DNA from: Bacteroidales bacterium
Lineage (GTDB): Bacteria > Bacteroidota > Bacteroidia > Bacteroidales > Muribaculaceae
Reading direction: 5' to 3'
Length of the DNA stretch: 10,789 nucleotides
Assembly: GCA_004555955.1 (NCBI GenBank)
Contig: SFJG01000097.1
Span: 1 to 10,789, forward strand
The notes under the pieces are model-generated. The model searched no databases, was not told the DNA's origin, and worked only from the letters and a program-made list of their open reading frames with translations. Each line of letters starts with the position of its first letter. Position 1 is the stretch's first letter. The translations under genes were made by a program, and so were the position numbers. Below, piece after piece: positions 1 to 7,512 of the stretch.

Positions 1-666
1 TTGTCGGAAATGTCGGATGTGGAATATCGCAAAGAAATGGAACGACTGGGCATCGACTTGTCGTGGAAATCTTCTCAGATAGAGGGTAATACATATTCTC
101 TGCTCGAAACCGAACGCTTGTTGAAAGAAAAGAAGACAGCCGAAGGCAAAACAAAAGAGGAGGCAATAATGTTGCTAAACCATAAGGATGCACTCGATTT
201 TATCCTTGATGTGCCGGATTATCTGAAAGAAATTTCGTTGAGTCGTGTCGAAGAAATTCATGCCATTCTCACCAAGGAACTCGGAGTGGAGCGCAGCATC
301 CGTCATCGTCGTGTCGGTATTACGGGGACGAACTATCAGCCACTCGACAACGAGTTTCAAATCAGAGAGGCACTTGAAGATTCCTGCGCATTGATTAACG
401 GTAAAAGTGAAGTGTTCGAAAAAGCGCTGCTGGCTTTGGTGTTGCTTTCCTACATACAGGCTTTTACAGATGGAAACAAGCGTACCGCACGAATAATCAG
501 CAACGGAATTTTGATAGCAAATCGTTATTGCCCGATATCGTTCCGCAGCGTAGATTCAATCGACTATAAGAAAGCGATGCTGATGTTCTACGAGCAAAAT
601 AACATTGCCGCATTCAAGCGGATTTTTATCGAGCAATTCCTCTTCGCCGTCAAAACTTATTTTTAA
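1..666 (+). CDS. Fic-domain protein, 5'-truncated, His-to-Gln in catalytic motif
   Basis: The frame is open from the first base, so the gene probably starts upstream and only its last ~221 codons are seen. Fic proteins usually transfer AMP or another phosphate-containing group onto target protein side chains. Two Fic hallmarks are visible. SSQIEG at residues 24-29 of the visible part fits the (S/T)xxxE(G/N) inhibitory helix that blocks ATP binding in cis, in an N-terminal position (class II type). QAFTDGNKR at 153-161 fits HxFx(D/E)GN(G/K)R, except that the catalytic His is Gln (codon CAG, 457-459). The rest of the loop (F, DGN, R) is kept, so nucleotide binding may persist while standard AMPylation is doubtful. 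The promoter-like region that follows belongs to the trp operon; no clear terminator separates the two. Fold assignment is firm, activity is not. Confidence 0.9.
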   Translation: MSEMSDVEYRKEMERLGIDLSWKSSQIEGNTYSLLETERLLKEKKTAEGKTKEEAIMLLNHKDALDFILDVPDYLKEISLSRVEEIHAILTKELGVERSIRHRRVGITGTNYQPLDNEFQIREALEDSCALINGKSEVFEKALLALVLLSYIQAFTDGNKRTARIISNGILIANRYCPISFRSVDSIDYKKAMLMFYEQNNIAAFKRIFIEQFLFAVKTYF

Positions 667-741
667 ATCATTACACTTTTGAGAGGAAAATAGTATTATT
701 TAAAAAAATACGTAGTTAGTGAATAAAAATGTCTGAAAAAA

Positions 742-772
742 TTTGTTTTTATTGAATTTATGCTTAAATTTG
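742..772 (+). promoter_or_regulatory. trp operon promoter (Bacteroides-type)
   Basis: TTTG at 742-745 is followed after 19 nt by TAAATTTG at 765-772, an exact match to the Bacteroidota -33/-7 consensus TTTG-(19-21)-TAnnTTTG. The predicted transcription start is roughly 778-781, some 15 nt before the leader peptide ATG and about 160 nt before trpB. It is the only consensus promoter seen upstream of the operon. Confidence 0.8.
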
Positions 773-794
773 CAGCGTAATCGTAAAAGAAAAA

Positions 795-842
795 ATGATG
801 GATTTATTAAATATGCGTTGGTGGCGTTGCTTTAGGCTCTAA
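795..842 (+). CDS. trpL: trp leader peptide with tandem Trp codons
   Basis: A 15-codon ORF reads MMDLLNMRWWRCFRL and stops at TAA 840-842. It has two consecutive Trp codons (TGG TGG, 819-824), improbable by chance in a peptide this short and positioned as in classical trp leaders. The start region is A-rich (gtaaaagaaaaa), as usual in Bacteroidota; a start at the second ATG (798) is equally possible. The stop codon lies inside the strand that forms the antiterminator, so a ribosome finishing the peptide would mask that strand, while one stalled on the Trp codons would leave it free. The peptide itself probably has no function beyond this. The gene is too short for normal gene callers and is likely unannotated. 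Confidence 0.85.
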   Translation: MMDLLNMRWWRCFRL

Positions 843-898
843 GTTTAAAGCGCGTTGCTTGTGTATGTAATAATTTCGAAATTAATAACTTAGAGTCC
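829..898 (+). promoter_or_regulatory. trp attenuator: pause hairpin and antiterminator strands
   Basis: Two alternative pairings are visible. A pause-type hairpin pairs GCTTTA (829-834) with TAAAGC (846-851) over an 11-nt loop. The antiterminator pairs CTCTAAGTT (837-845) with AACTTAGAG (887-895), nine perfect pairs, extended by one G-U and one G-C pair to 835-845/887-897. The downstream strand shares bases 892-897 with the terminator stem, so the antiterminator and terminator cannot form together. Stalling at TGG 819-824 leaves 837-845 exposed and favours read-through; translation to the stop codon at 840-842 covers it and favours termination. Confidence 0.8.
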
Positions 899-931
899 TG
901 CCTTTAAAATAAACGGTGGGACTCTTATTTT
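892..931 (+). terminator. trp attenuator terminator hairpin
   Basis: The stem AGAGTCCTGCC (892-902) pairs with GGTGGGACTCT (915-925), eleven pairs including two G-U wobbles, around a 12-nt A/T-rich loop. A T-rich tail (TATTTT, 926-931) follows, and the structure ends eight bases before the trpB ATG. This is the form of an intrinsic terminator placed at the end of an amino-acid operon leader. Its 5' arm is shared with the antiterminator. Confidence 0.82.
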
Positions 932-939
932 GTAAGATT

Positions 940-2121
940 ATGAGTTATAATGTAAACAATGAAGGCTTCTACGGTGAATTCGGTGGCGCATATATCCCCG
1001 AAATTCTGTATAAGTGTGTCGAAAATCTCCGACAAAACTATTTGAAGTATATTGATAGTGATGATTTCCGCAACGAGTATATGACGTTGCTGCGCGACTA
1101 TGTCGGACGTCCGTCGCCGCTCTATTTCGCCAAACGGCTGAGCGAGCGCTACGGTGCAAAAATCTATCTCAAGCGCGAAGACTTGAACCACACGGGAGCG
1201 CATAAGATTAACAACACGATAGGGCAGATACTTCTGGCGCGCCGTATGGGCAAAACGCGCATCATTGCCGAGACGGGAGCGGGTCAACACGGCGTGGCTA
1301 CGGCAACGGTTTGCGCGCTGATGAATATGGAATGTGTTGTCTATATGGGTAAAACCGACGTTGAGCGTCAGCGCATTAATGTCGAAAAGATGAAGATGCT
1401 CGGTGCGGAGGTGCGTCCGGTGTTGTCGGGCAACATGACTCTCAAAGATGCCACAAACGAGGCGATTCGCGATTGGTGTTGTCACCCCGACACGACGTTC
1501 TACATCATCGGAAGTACCGTCGGACCGCATCCTTATCCCGATATGGTGGCGCGCCTGCAAAGTGTTATCAGCAGCGAAATCCGCGAGCAACTGCGCGAGA
1601 AAATCGGTCGCGACTATCCCGACTATTTGATGGCGTGTGTCGGCGGTGGAAGTAATGCCGCGGGAACAATCTATCACTATCTCGACGACGAGCGTGTCAA
1701 GATTGTGCTTGCCGAAGCCGGCGGACTGGGCATCGACAGCGGACAAACAGCAGCAACCATCCAACGAGGCTCGCTCGGAATTCTCCATGGAAGTCGCACG
1801 CTGGTGATGCAGACCGCCGACGGACAAATCGTTGAGCCGTATTCGATTTCGGCAGGTCTCGACTATCCCGGCATAGGTCCGATTCATGCCAACCTGGCAA
1901 GTTGCGGACGTGCGCGAGTGCTTGCCGTCGACGACGATGAGGCGCTCCGTGCTGCTTTCGAGCTGACACGCCTCGAAGGCATTATCCCGGCGTTGGAGTC
2001 GGCTCACGCTCTGGGTGCTCTGCCCAAGTTGAAGTTCAACCCCGACGATGTGGTGGTGCTCACTGTCAGCGGTCGCGGTGACAAAGACATCGAAACATAT
2101 TTGAAACATATAAACGATTAA
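940..2121 (+). CDS. trpB: tryptophan synthase beta chain
   Basis: PLP enzyme that condenses indole, channelled from TrpA, with L-serine to give L-tryptophan. The protein has 393 residues, the usual size for the family. Visible motifs: HTGAHKINN with the PLP lysine at K89; ETGAGQHG with the catalytic glutamate at E111; GGGSNA at 235-240, which binds the PLP phosphate; SGRGDKD at 377-383 near the C terminus. ATG 940 is chosen because MSYNVNNEGFYGEFGGAYIP is the normal TrpB N terminus; an in-frame GTG at 916 lies inside the attenuator hairpin and would add an unlikely hydrophobic octapeptide. It is the first structural gene after the leader, typical of the Bacteroidales trp order, and is followed by trpE after five bases. 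No defects are seen. Confidence 0.98.
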   Translation: MSYNVNNEGFYGEFGGAYIPEILYKCVENLRQNYLKYIDSDDFRNEYMTLLRDYVGRPSPLYFAKRLSERYGAKIYLKREDLNHTGAHKINNTIGQILLARRMGKTRIIAETGAGQHGVATATVCALMNMECVVYMGKTDVERQRINVEKMKMLGAEVRPVLSGNMTLKDATNEAIRDWCCHPDTTFYIIGSTVGPHPYPDMVARLQSVISSEIREQLREKIGRDYPDYLMACVGGGSNAAGTIYHYLDDERVKIVLAEAGGLGIDSGQTAATIQRGSLGILHGSRTLVMQTADGQIVEPYSISAGLDYPGIGPIHANLASCGRARVLAVDDDEALRAAFELTRLEGIIPALESAHALGALPKLKFNPDDVVVLTVSGRGDKDIETYLKHIND

Positions 2122-2126
2122 TCGTT

Positions 2127-3527
2127 ATGGCTAAGTATAAATATCATACCGTTCATAAGACTATGCTCGGCGACATTCATACGCCGGTAAGCACTTACTT
2201 GAAATTGCGCGACCTGTTCCCGCAGAGCGCATTGATGGAGAGTTCGGACTACCATGGCAGCGAGAACAATCGCTCGTTCATCGGACTCAAGCCGATAGCG
2301 CACGTCGAGGTGTCGCACGGCACGGCTTCGCTGGTCTATCCCGACGGGACGTGCCGGAAGCACGACATCGATGCCGACTACACGTGCGCTCGCGCCGTTT
2401 CCGATTTTATTGCGTCGTTCGAGGTCAGCGGCGAGGCAAGCAACTATTGCGGACTCTACGGTTACACGTCGTTCAACGCCGTGCGCTATCTGGAGAACAT
2501 CGCCGTGAAAGATTCCACCGAGAGCGTCAACGATGCGCCCGACATTTTGTATATCTTGTATAAATATATCATCGTTTTCAATGGCTATAAGAGCGAAATG
2601 ATGCTTTTGGAGATGGTCTCCGACGGCGAAAGCGACCATCTCGACCGCGTGGAGGCGGCTATAAACAATCCGCGGATGCCTATCTACGACTTTCATCCCG
2701 TGGGCGAAACGTCGTCGACTCTTACCGACGAGCAGCACAAGGCTAACGTGCGCGCCTGCATTGCCCACTGCCTTCGCGGCGACACCTTCCAAGTGGTGCC
2801 TTCGCGGCGATTCGTGCAGAATTTCTATGGCGACGACTTCAAACTCTACCGCGCTTTGCGCAGCATCAATCCTTCGCCGTATCTCTTCTATTTCGACTTC
2901 GGCGGATTTCGCATCTTCGGCTCGTCGCCCGAAACGCATTGTCGCATCGAAGGGGGTAGGGCGTATATCGACCCTATTGCCGGCACAACAAAGCGCACCG
3001 GCAATCCGGAGCAAGACGCACGCAATGCCGAATATCTGCGCAACGACCCCAAAGAGAATGCCGAGCACGTTATGCTCGTCGACTTGGCTCGCAACGACCT
3101 CAGTCGCAATTGCCACGACGTCAAAGTCGACTTCTATAAGGATATGCAGTTCTATAGCCACGTCATCCATTTGGTGAGTCGTGTCAGCGGTATGCTCAAC
3201 GCAGATGCCAACCCAATCGAAGCCTTTTTCGACACATTCCCTGCCGGTACGCTCAGCGGAGCTCCGAAGGTGCGCGCTATGCAAATCATCACCGAGTTGG
3301 AGCCTCACAACAGAGGCCCGTACGGCGGTTGCATCGGCTATATCGGGCTCAACGGCAACCTTAACCAGGCTATTACCATCCGCACGTTCGTCAGCCGTAA
3401 CGGGCAGTTGTGGTTCCAAGCCGGCGGCGGCGTGGTTGCCCGTAGCGATGAAGAATACGAACTTCAAGAAGTCAACAACAAACTCGGCGCGCTCAAGAAA
3501 GCCATCAGCATTGCCGAAATAATGTAA
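2127..3527 (+). CDS. trpE: anthranilate synthase component I
   Basis: Chorismate-binding subunit that, with ammonia supplied by TrpG, converts chorismate to anthranilate and pyruvate, the first committed step. The protein has 466 residues, normal for TrpE. An LMES motif at 36-39 matches the LLES Trp-binding feedback site, so product inhibition is expected. The chorismate-binding domain follows: FQVVPSRRF (221-229), GSSPETH (265-271), IAGT (284-287), ENAEHVMLVDLARND (310-324), DTFPAGTLSGAPK (369-381), and the C-terminal QAGGGVVARSDEEYE (431-445). Conserved acidic residues that hold Mg2+ are present in the ENAEH and SDEEYE segments. The start at 2127 is five bases after trpB, which suggests translational coupling; trpG follows after 16 bases. 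Confidence 0.97.
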   Translation: MAKYKYHTVHKTMLGDIHTPVSTYLKLRDLFPQSALMESSDYHGSENNRSFIGLKPIAHVEVSHGTASLVYPDGTCRKHDIDADYTCARAVSDFIASFEVSGEASNYCGLYGYTSFNAVRYLENIAVKDSTESVNDAPDILYILYKYIIVFNGYKSEMMLLEMVSDGESDHLDRVEAAINNPRMPIYDFHPVGETSSTLTDEQHKANVRACIAHCLRGDTFQVVPSRRFVQNFYGDDFKLYRALRSINPSPYLFYFDFGGFRIFGSSPETHCRIEGGRAYIDPIAGTTKRTGNPEQDARNAEYLRNDPKENAEHVMLVDLARNDLSRNCHDVKVDFYKDMQFYSHVIHLVSRVSGMLNADANPIEAFFDTFPAGTLSGAPKVRAMQIITELEPHNRGPYGGCIGYIGLNGNLNQAITIRTFVSRNGQLWFQAGGGVVARSDEEYELQEVNNKLGALKKAISIAEIM

Positions 3528-3543
3528 ACACAGAAGATTGATT

Positions 3544-4128
3544 ATGAGTAAATTAGTTATAGTAGACAACTACGATTCGTTCACCTACAACCTTGCGCAC
3601 GCCTTTCGCGAATTGGGCGAGCAGGTAACGGTGGTGCGCAACGATAGATTTGAACTTCAAGATATTGCCGAGTTCGACAAAATTGTGTTGTCGCCGGGAC
3701 CGGGCATCCCAGAAGAGTCGGGATTGCTGTTGCCGGTCATTCGCAAGTATGCCGGAGTGAAGCCGATGTTCGGCGTTTGCCTCGGCGAGCAAGCCATGGC
3801 GGTGGCTTTCGGTGGTCGGCTGATAAACCTCAGCGACGTCTTTCACGGCGTGCAGACGCCCGTCACTTACCTAATCGACGGCGACCGTCCCCTTGACCCG
3901 ATATTCTCCGGACTGTCGAACCCTATGGAGGCGGGAAGATACCATTCGTGGGTTGTCGACTGCGATTACTTGCCCGATTGTCTCGAGGTGACTGCTGTCA
4001 GCCCGGAAGGACAAGTTATGGGGTTGCGACATCGGCAGTTTAATATGCACGCCGTGCAATTTCACCCCGAGTCGGTGTTGACGCCCGACGGTGCGAAGTT
4101 GTTGAAAAATTGGTTGAACATTGACTGA
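3544..4128 (+). CDS. trpG: anthranilate synthase component II (glutamine amidotransferase)
   Basis: Class I glutamine amidotransferase that hydrolyses glutamine and passes ammonia to TrpE. The protein has 194 residues, a stand-alone TrpG not fused to TrpD. The catalytic triad is intact: nucleophile C79 in FGVCLGEQ, H174 and E176 in FHPESVLTPDG; the oxyanion loop LSPGPGIPEE is at 49-58. The nucleophile elbow reads GVCLGEQ where many TrpG proteins have GVCLGHQ; this position is not catalytic and may be a lineage trait. ATG 3544 is preferred over the in-frame TTG at 3538 because MSKLVIVDNYDSFTYN is the usual N terminus. Because the adjacent partner is TrpE, a folate-pathway PabA role is less likely, although dual-use TrpG/PabA proteins exist. 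Confidence 0.97.
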   Translation: MSKLVIVDNYDSFTYNLAHAFRELGEQVTVVRNDRFELQDIAEFDKIVLSPGPGIPEESGLLLPVIRKYAGVKPMFGVCLGEQAMAVAFGGRLINLSDVFHGVQTPVTYLIDGDRPLDPIFSGLSNPMEAGRYHSWVVDCDYLPDCLEVTAVSPEGQVMGLRHRQFNMHAVQFHPESVLTPDGAKLLKNWLNID

Positions 4129-4135
4129 TAGAACT

Positions 4136-5131
4136 ATGAAAGAGATACTTAAACGAATGATAGCAGGCGAAGAACTCTCGCAAGCCGAGACTCGCCAAAT
4201 AATGCTTGACATAATTGAGCAACGCTATGCCGACGTGCAGATTGCCGCGTTTCTGACTGCTTTGGAGATGCGCGGTGTGACCGTCGACGAACTTCTCGGA
4301 CTTCGCGAAGGACTGCTCGAAACAGGTCGTCGCGTCGACTTGTCGCCGTTCAATCCTATAGACATCGTTGGCACCGGCGGCGACGGCAAAAATACGTTCA
4401 ACATTTCGACGTGCGCATGCTTTGTGGTTGCCGGAGCGGGCTACAAGGTGGCAAAACACGGCAACTATGCGTCGACGAGCGTCAGCGGCGCGAGCAACGT
4501 GCTCGAAGAGCACGGCGTGAAGTTTTGCGCCGATGCCGACCGCCTTCGCGAGGCACTCGACCGAGTAGGTATCGTCTATCTTCATGCGCCGCTGTTTGCC
4601 AACGGAATGAAGGCGGTGGGACCTACGCGTAAAGCCCTTGCCGTGCCGACTTGCTTCAACCTGCTCGGACCGCTTGTCAATCCTTCGCGTCCGCGCAATC
4701 AGTTGCTCGGCGTGGCTACTCTCAAGCAATTGCGCCTTTATAGCCGCGTCTATGAGCGACTTGGCATAAACTACGGCATCGTCAACAGCATCGACGGCTA
4801 CGACGAAGTGTCGCTCACCGACGAGTTTAAAATCAAGACCAACGGCTACGAGCGCATCATTAGTCCCGAGGAAGTTGGCTTTGCACGCATCGACGGCGCC
4901 GACATCTATGGCGGTGCGACTCGCGCTGAGGCTAAAACGCTCTTCGACAACGTGCTCGAGGGCACGGCATTGCGTTCGCAAATCGACGTCGTTGTGGCTA
5001 ATGCCGCTATGGCAATTCGTGTGCTCGACGCCGAAAAATCGGTTGAAGATTGTGTTGCCGTGGCTCGAGAGTCGATTGAGTCGGGCAAGGCGTTTGCGAA
5101 GTTGAAACAATTTGTTGAATTTTTCTCGTAA
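4136..5131 (+). CDS. trpD: anthranilate phosphoribosyltransferase
   Basis: Transfers phosphoribose from PRPP to anthranilate. The protein has 331 residues, typical of stand-alone TrpD. An N-terminal helical domain (about 1-70) precedes the PRPP-binding GTGGDGKNTFNIST loop (79-92). Further motifs are KHGNYASTS (107-115), the anthranilate-contacting FNLLGPLVNPSRPRNQLLGV segment (174-193) and the Mg2+-binding DE pair at 223-224. ATG 4136 is chosen because MKEILKRMIAGEELS is the normal family start; an in-frame TTG at 4121 would overlap the end of trpG. The start lies seven bases after the trpG stop. No defects are seen. Confidence 0.97.
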   Translation: MKEILKRMIAGEELSQAETRQIMLDIIEQRYADVQIAAFLTALEMRGVTVDELLGLREGLLETGRRVDLSPFNPIDIVGTGGDGKNTFNISTCACFVVAGAGYKVAKHGNYASTSVSGASNVLEEHGVKFCADADRLREALDRVGIVYLHAPLFANGMKAVGPTRKALAVPTCFNLLGPLVNPSRPRNQLLGVATLKQLRLYSRVYERLGINYGIVNSIDGYDEVSLTDEFKIKTNGYERIISPEEVGFARIDGADIYGGATRAEAKTLFDNVLEGTALRSQIDVVVANAAMAIRVLDAEKSVEDCVAVARESIESGKAFAKLKQFVEFFS

Positions 5132-5137
5132 CCTGTC

Positions 5138-5932
5138 ATGGCTGATATCCTTCAAACAATCGTAGCGCACAAGCGAGAGGAAGTGGCTCGCGCAAAGGAG
5201 CGGTGCAGTATGCAGTCGTTGTTGGCACGGCTCGACGGCGTCGACGGCTGCCGTCGTTCGTTGCGCAAATCATTGCTGGAGTCGCCGACAGGCATCATCG
5301 CCGAGTTCAAGCGCAAGTCGCCCTCAAAGGAATGGATTAACCGCGAGGCTCGTCCCGAGGTCGTCACTTCGTCGTACTGCGCCGGCGGTGCTTCGGCTTG
5401 TTCAATCCTTACCGACAGCGAATTCTTCGGTGGCTCTACCGACGACGTCATCGCTGCCCGCCCTGCGGTGACTGTCCCCATTCTTCGTAAAGATTTTATG
5501 ATTGACGAATACCAGATTGTTGAGGCAAAATGCATCGGCGCCGACGTCGTTCTGCTCATTGCCGCCGCGCTGACAGTCGAACAGTGCCGTCGGCTCGCAC
5601 ACACCGCTCACCAACTCGGTTTGGAAACAATTCTGGAAGTGCACGGCATTGCCGAACTCGACTATCTCAACGACGATATCGACGTGGTCGGCGTGAACAA
5701 TCGCAACTTGGGCTCGTTCGTCACTTCGGTCGAAAACTCGTTTCGCTTGGCTGACGCTATTCCGTCAAGCTACTTGAAAATCAGCGAAAGCGGCATCTCC
5801 GATGTCGATACTATCCGCCAACTTCGCAGCGTCGGCTATCGCGGATTCTTGATAGGCGAACGTTTTATGAAAACGGATGACCCGGGCGCTCATCTGGCTA
5901 AATTTGTAACCGAAATCAACCAATGCGACTAA
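5138..5932 (+). CDS. trpC: indole-3-glycerol-phosphate synthase
   Basis: TIM-barrel enzyme that decarboxylates and cyclises CdRP (the carboxyphenylamino-deoxyribulose phosphate made by TrpF) to indole-3-glycerol phosphate. The protein has 264 residues and is not fused to TrpF, unlike the E. coli bifunctional enzyme. Family motifs run in order: IIAEFKRKSPSK (53-64) with the catalytic-region Glu and Lys, PILRKDFMIDEYQ (about 109-121) with the catalytic Lys, LLIAAAL, VGVNNRNL, SESGI and GFLIGERFM, the last two forming the phosphate-binding end of the barrel. The start is six bases after trpD, and the last ten bases overlap the start of trpF. Confidence 0.97.
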   Translation: MADILQTIVAHKREEVARAKERCSMQSLLARLDGVDGCRRSLRKSLLESPTGIIAEFKRKSPSKEWINREARPEVVTSSYCAGGASACSILTDSEFFGGSTDDVIAARPAVTVPILRKDFMIDEYQIVEAKCIGADVVLLIAAALTVEQCRRLAHTAHQLGLETILEVHGIAELDYLNDDIDVVGVNNRNLGSFVTSVENSFRLADAIPSSYLKISESGISDVDTIRQLRSVGYRGFLIGERFMKTDDPGAHLAKFVTEINQCD

Positions 5933-6549
5933 TCAGAAAACTCTGCGGAATGCGCCACGCCGACAACATTCGACGTGCCGAACATCTCGACCTCGATTGG
6001 ATGGGATTCATCTTCTGGAGCGGGTCGAAGCGCTACGTTGGCGAGCGAATTGCTTACGTGCCGGAACGTGTCCGCCCAATTGGCGTGTTTGTCAATGCCG
6101 ACATCGACGAGATTCTCGCCGCTGTAGCAGCCAATCGTCTTGGCGGCGTTCAACTCCACGGTGCGGAAACCGCCGACTTCTGTCGCTGTTTGCGCAATCG
6201 GTTGCCCGACGGCGTGTTGACCATCAAGGCAATAGCCATATCCGGCGCAGAAGATGCACAGCGAGCGTCTGCCTACGACGAAAGCGTCGACTATCTGCTC
6301 TTCGACACCCGTTGCAGCGGCTACGGCGGAAGTGGATGCGCATTCGATTGGAGCGTGCTCGATGCATACGTCGGCAATACACCCTTTTTGCTCAGCGGAG
6401 GCATCGGTATCGACTCCGTTGATGCCTTACACCGATTCTCCCATCCCCAATTGGCGGGAATCGACATCAACAGCCGTTTCGAAATCGAGCCCGGTGTGAA
6501 AGACATCGACCTTGTCGCCGATTTTTTAAACCAAATAAGCAACTTGTAA
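5923..6549 (+). CDS. trpF: phosphoribosylanthranilate isomerase
   Basis: Catalyses the Amadori rearrangement of N-(5'-phosphoribosyl)anthranilate to CdRP. The protein is a 208-residue TIM barrel of the usual length. The general base is C8 in KLCGM and the general acid D128 in LLFDT. Other hallmarks are GVFVNA (54-59), VQLHG (76-80), the GYGGSG..FDW strand (133-143), LSGGI (157-161) and the phosphate-binding GIDINSRFEIEPGVKD (179-194). The ATG lies within the end of trpC, a ten-base overlap that suggests translational coupling between two enzymes that are often fused in enterobacteria. TrpF diverges quickly, but the motif set here is unambiguous. Confidence 0.96.
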   Translation: MRLIRKLCGMRHADNIRRAEHLDLDWMGFIFWSGSKRYVGERIAYVPERVRPIGVFVNADIDEILAAVAANRLGGVQLHGAETADFCRCLRNRLPDGVLTIKAIAISGAEDAQRASAYDESVDYLLFDTRCSGYGGSGCAFDWSVLDAYVGNTPFLLSGGIGIDSVDALHRFSHPQLAGIDINSRFEIEPGVKDIDLVADFLNQISNL

Positions 6550-6567
6550 ACATAACACAATATTACT

Positions 6568-7341
6568 ATGAATAGAATCAACCGACTTTTCAGCGAAAAG
6601 AAAAACAACATACTTTCACTCTACTTCTGCGCCGGACATCCCACCATCGACAGCGCCCCTCACATCATCGAAACCCTCGCCCGCGGCGGCATCGATATGA
6701 TAGAGGTGGGCATCCCTTTCAGCGACCCGATGGCAGACGGTCCGGTGATACAAGATGCTGCCACAAAGGCACTGCGCAACGGCATGACCTTCAGTCGGCT
6801 CTTCGACCAACTCAGCGACATCCGTCAGCGCGGCATCGACGTGCCTATCATCCTGATGGGCTATCTCAACCCGATTATGCAATTCGGCTTTGAAGAGTGT
6901 TGCCGACGTGCCGCCGAATGCGGCGTCGACGGATTTATAATCCCCGATTTGCCATTCAAAGACTATATGCGCGATTTTCGCCCCGTCAGCGACCGCTACG
7001 GTTTGCGCATCATTATGCTCATCACGCCCGAGACCGAGGACGAGCGCATCCGCTTCATCGACGACCATACCGACGGATTTATATATATGGTATCGTCGGC
7101 GGCTACGACAGGTGCGCAACGCAGTTTCGACCAAGCCAAGCAAGACTACTTCCGCCGAATCGACGCCATGAATTTGCGAAATCCGCGAATGATAGGATTT
7201 GGCATCAGCAACCGCCAGACTCTCACCTCAGCCATGGCGAACGCTTCCGGCGCCATCATCGGCTCGAAGTTTGTCACACTGCTCGACCAAACAGGCACGC
7301 CAGAAGAAGCGCTCCGCCTCCTCCGCGCAGCCCTCGAATAG
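6568..7341 (+). CDS. trpA: tryptophan synthase alpha chain
   Basis: Cleaves indole-3-glycerol phosphate to glyceraldehyde-3-phosphate and indole, which passes to TrpB through a tunnel. The protein has 257 residues, normal for TrpA. The catalytic acids are E46 in MIEVGIPFSDP and D57 in MADGPVIQ, matching E49 and D60 of the enterobacterial enzyme. Other conserved parts are CAGHPT (21-26), ILMGYLNP, FIIPDLP, the SAATTGAQ loop (which normally closes over the active site and carries the conserved Thr-Gly) and the phosphate-binding GFGIS near 209. It is the last trp gene, 18 bases after trpF. No convincing intrinsic terminator is seen after it, and accessory DNA begins within the next 290 bases. 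Confidence 0.97.
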   Translation: MNRINRLFSEKKNNILSLYFCAGHPTIDSAPHIIETLARGGIDMIEVGIPFSDPMADGPVIQDAATKALRNGMTFSRLFDQLSDIRQRGIDVPIILMGYLNPIMQFGFEECCRRAAECGVDGFIIPDLPFKDYMRDFRPVSDRYGLRIIMLITPETEDERIRFIDDHTDGFIYMVSSAATTGAQRSFDQAKQDYFRRIDAMNLRNPRMIGFGISNRQTLTSAMANASGAIIGSKFVTLLDQTGTPEEALRLLRAALE

Positions 7342-7476
7342 TAGCGACCCTCCCGCCGCTGCACGGCATTCGAACCATTCAATAAGCCAGATTTCTCTGC
7401 CCCTCCGGTTTTAAATTCCAAGGGTATATGCCTATTTGTCAATATGTTAGCTACATTTTTGCGGATGCGAATTTTG
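7342..7476. other. gene-free spacer after trpA, probable junction of core and accessory DNA
   Basis: This stretch begins the 291-base gap between trpA and the next gene. No tRNA, credible ORF or strong terminator hairpin was found. Base composition shifts from G/C-rich at 7342-7410 to A/T-rich at about 7410-7480. The chromosomal/mobile boundary should be here or just downstream, but no direct repeat that could mark an attachment site can be recognised with only one end visible. Confidence 0.4.
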
Positions 7477-7512
7477 TGTCGTTTAGAAACGACATCTCGT
7501 GAGATAACTTTG
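7477..7512 (+). promoter_or_regulatory. two abutting palindromes over a Bacteroides-type promoter
   Basis: TGTCGTTT/AAACGACA (7477-7494) forms an 8-bp inverted repeat with a 2-base centre. It is joined at its last base to ATCTC/GAGAT (7494-7505), a 5-bp repeat with a 2-base centre. TAACTTTG at 7505-7512 exactly fits the -7 element TAnnTTTG. TTTA at 7482-7485, inside the first palindrome, lies 19 bases upstream, where a -33 TTTG would be. The layout is that of a promoter overlapped by operators, likely driving the HTH-DUF3987 genes after a 5' leader of about 110 nt. The HTH protein binding its own promoter is a plausible guess only. Confidence 0.55.

Noticed and set aside
667..741. Terminator after the Fic gene
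   Set aside because: Only a weak A/T-rich pairing around GTATT and AATAC is visible, not enough to call a terminator.
916..939. GTG start at 916 adding eight residues to TrpB
   Set aside because: It lies inside the attenuator terminator hairpin, and the extension is not part of known TrpB N termini; ATG 940 gives the family-typical start.
3774..3791. GVCLGEQ in TrpG as a damaged active site
   Set aside because: The catalytic Cys, His and Glu are all present. The His-to-Glu difference is at a non-catalytic neighbour and probably reflects lineage variation.
925..5170. Long antisense open frames (394, 483 and 376 codons) opposite trpB, trpE and trpG-trpD
   Set aside because: The sense strands encode clearly conserved trp enzymes. 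The antisense frames reflect codon bias in the sense genes (few codons whose complement is a stop) and show no recognisable domains or start context.
7355..7385. tRNA-like fragment (ATTCGAACC resembling an inverted T-loop) as a possible attachment site
   Set aside because: The flanking bases do not form a T-stem in either orientation and no acceptor or anticodon arms are found.
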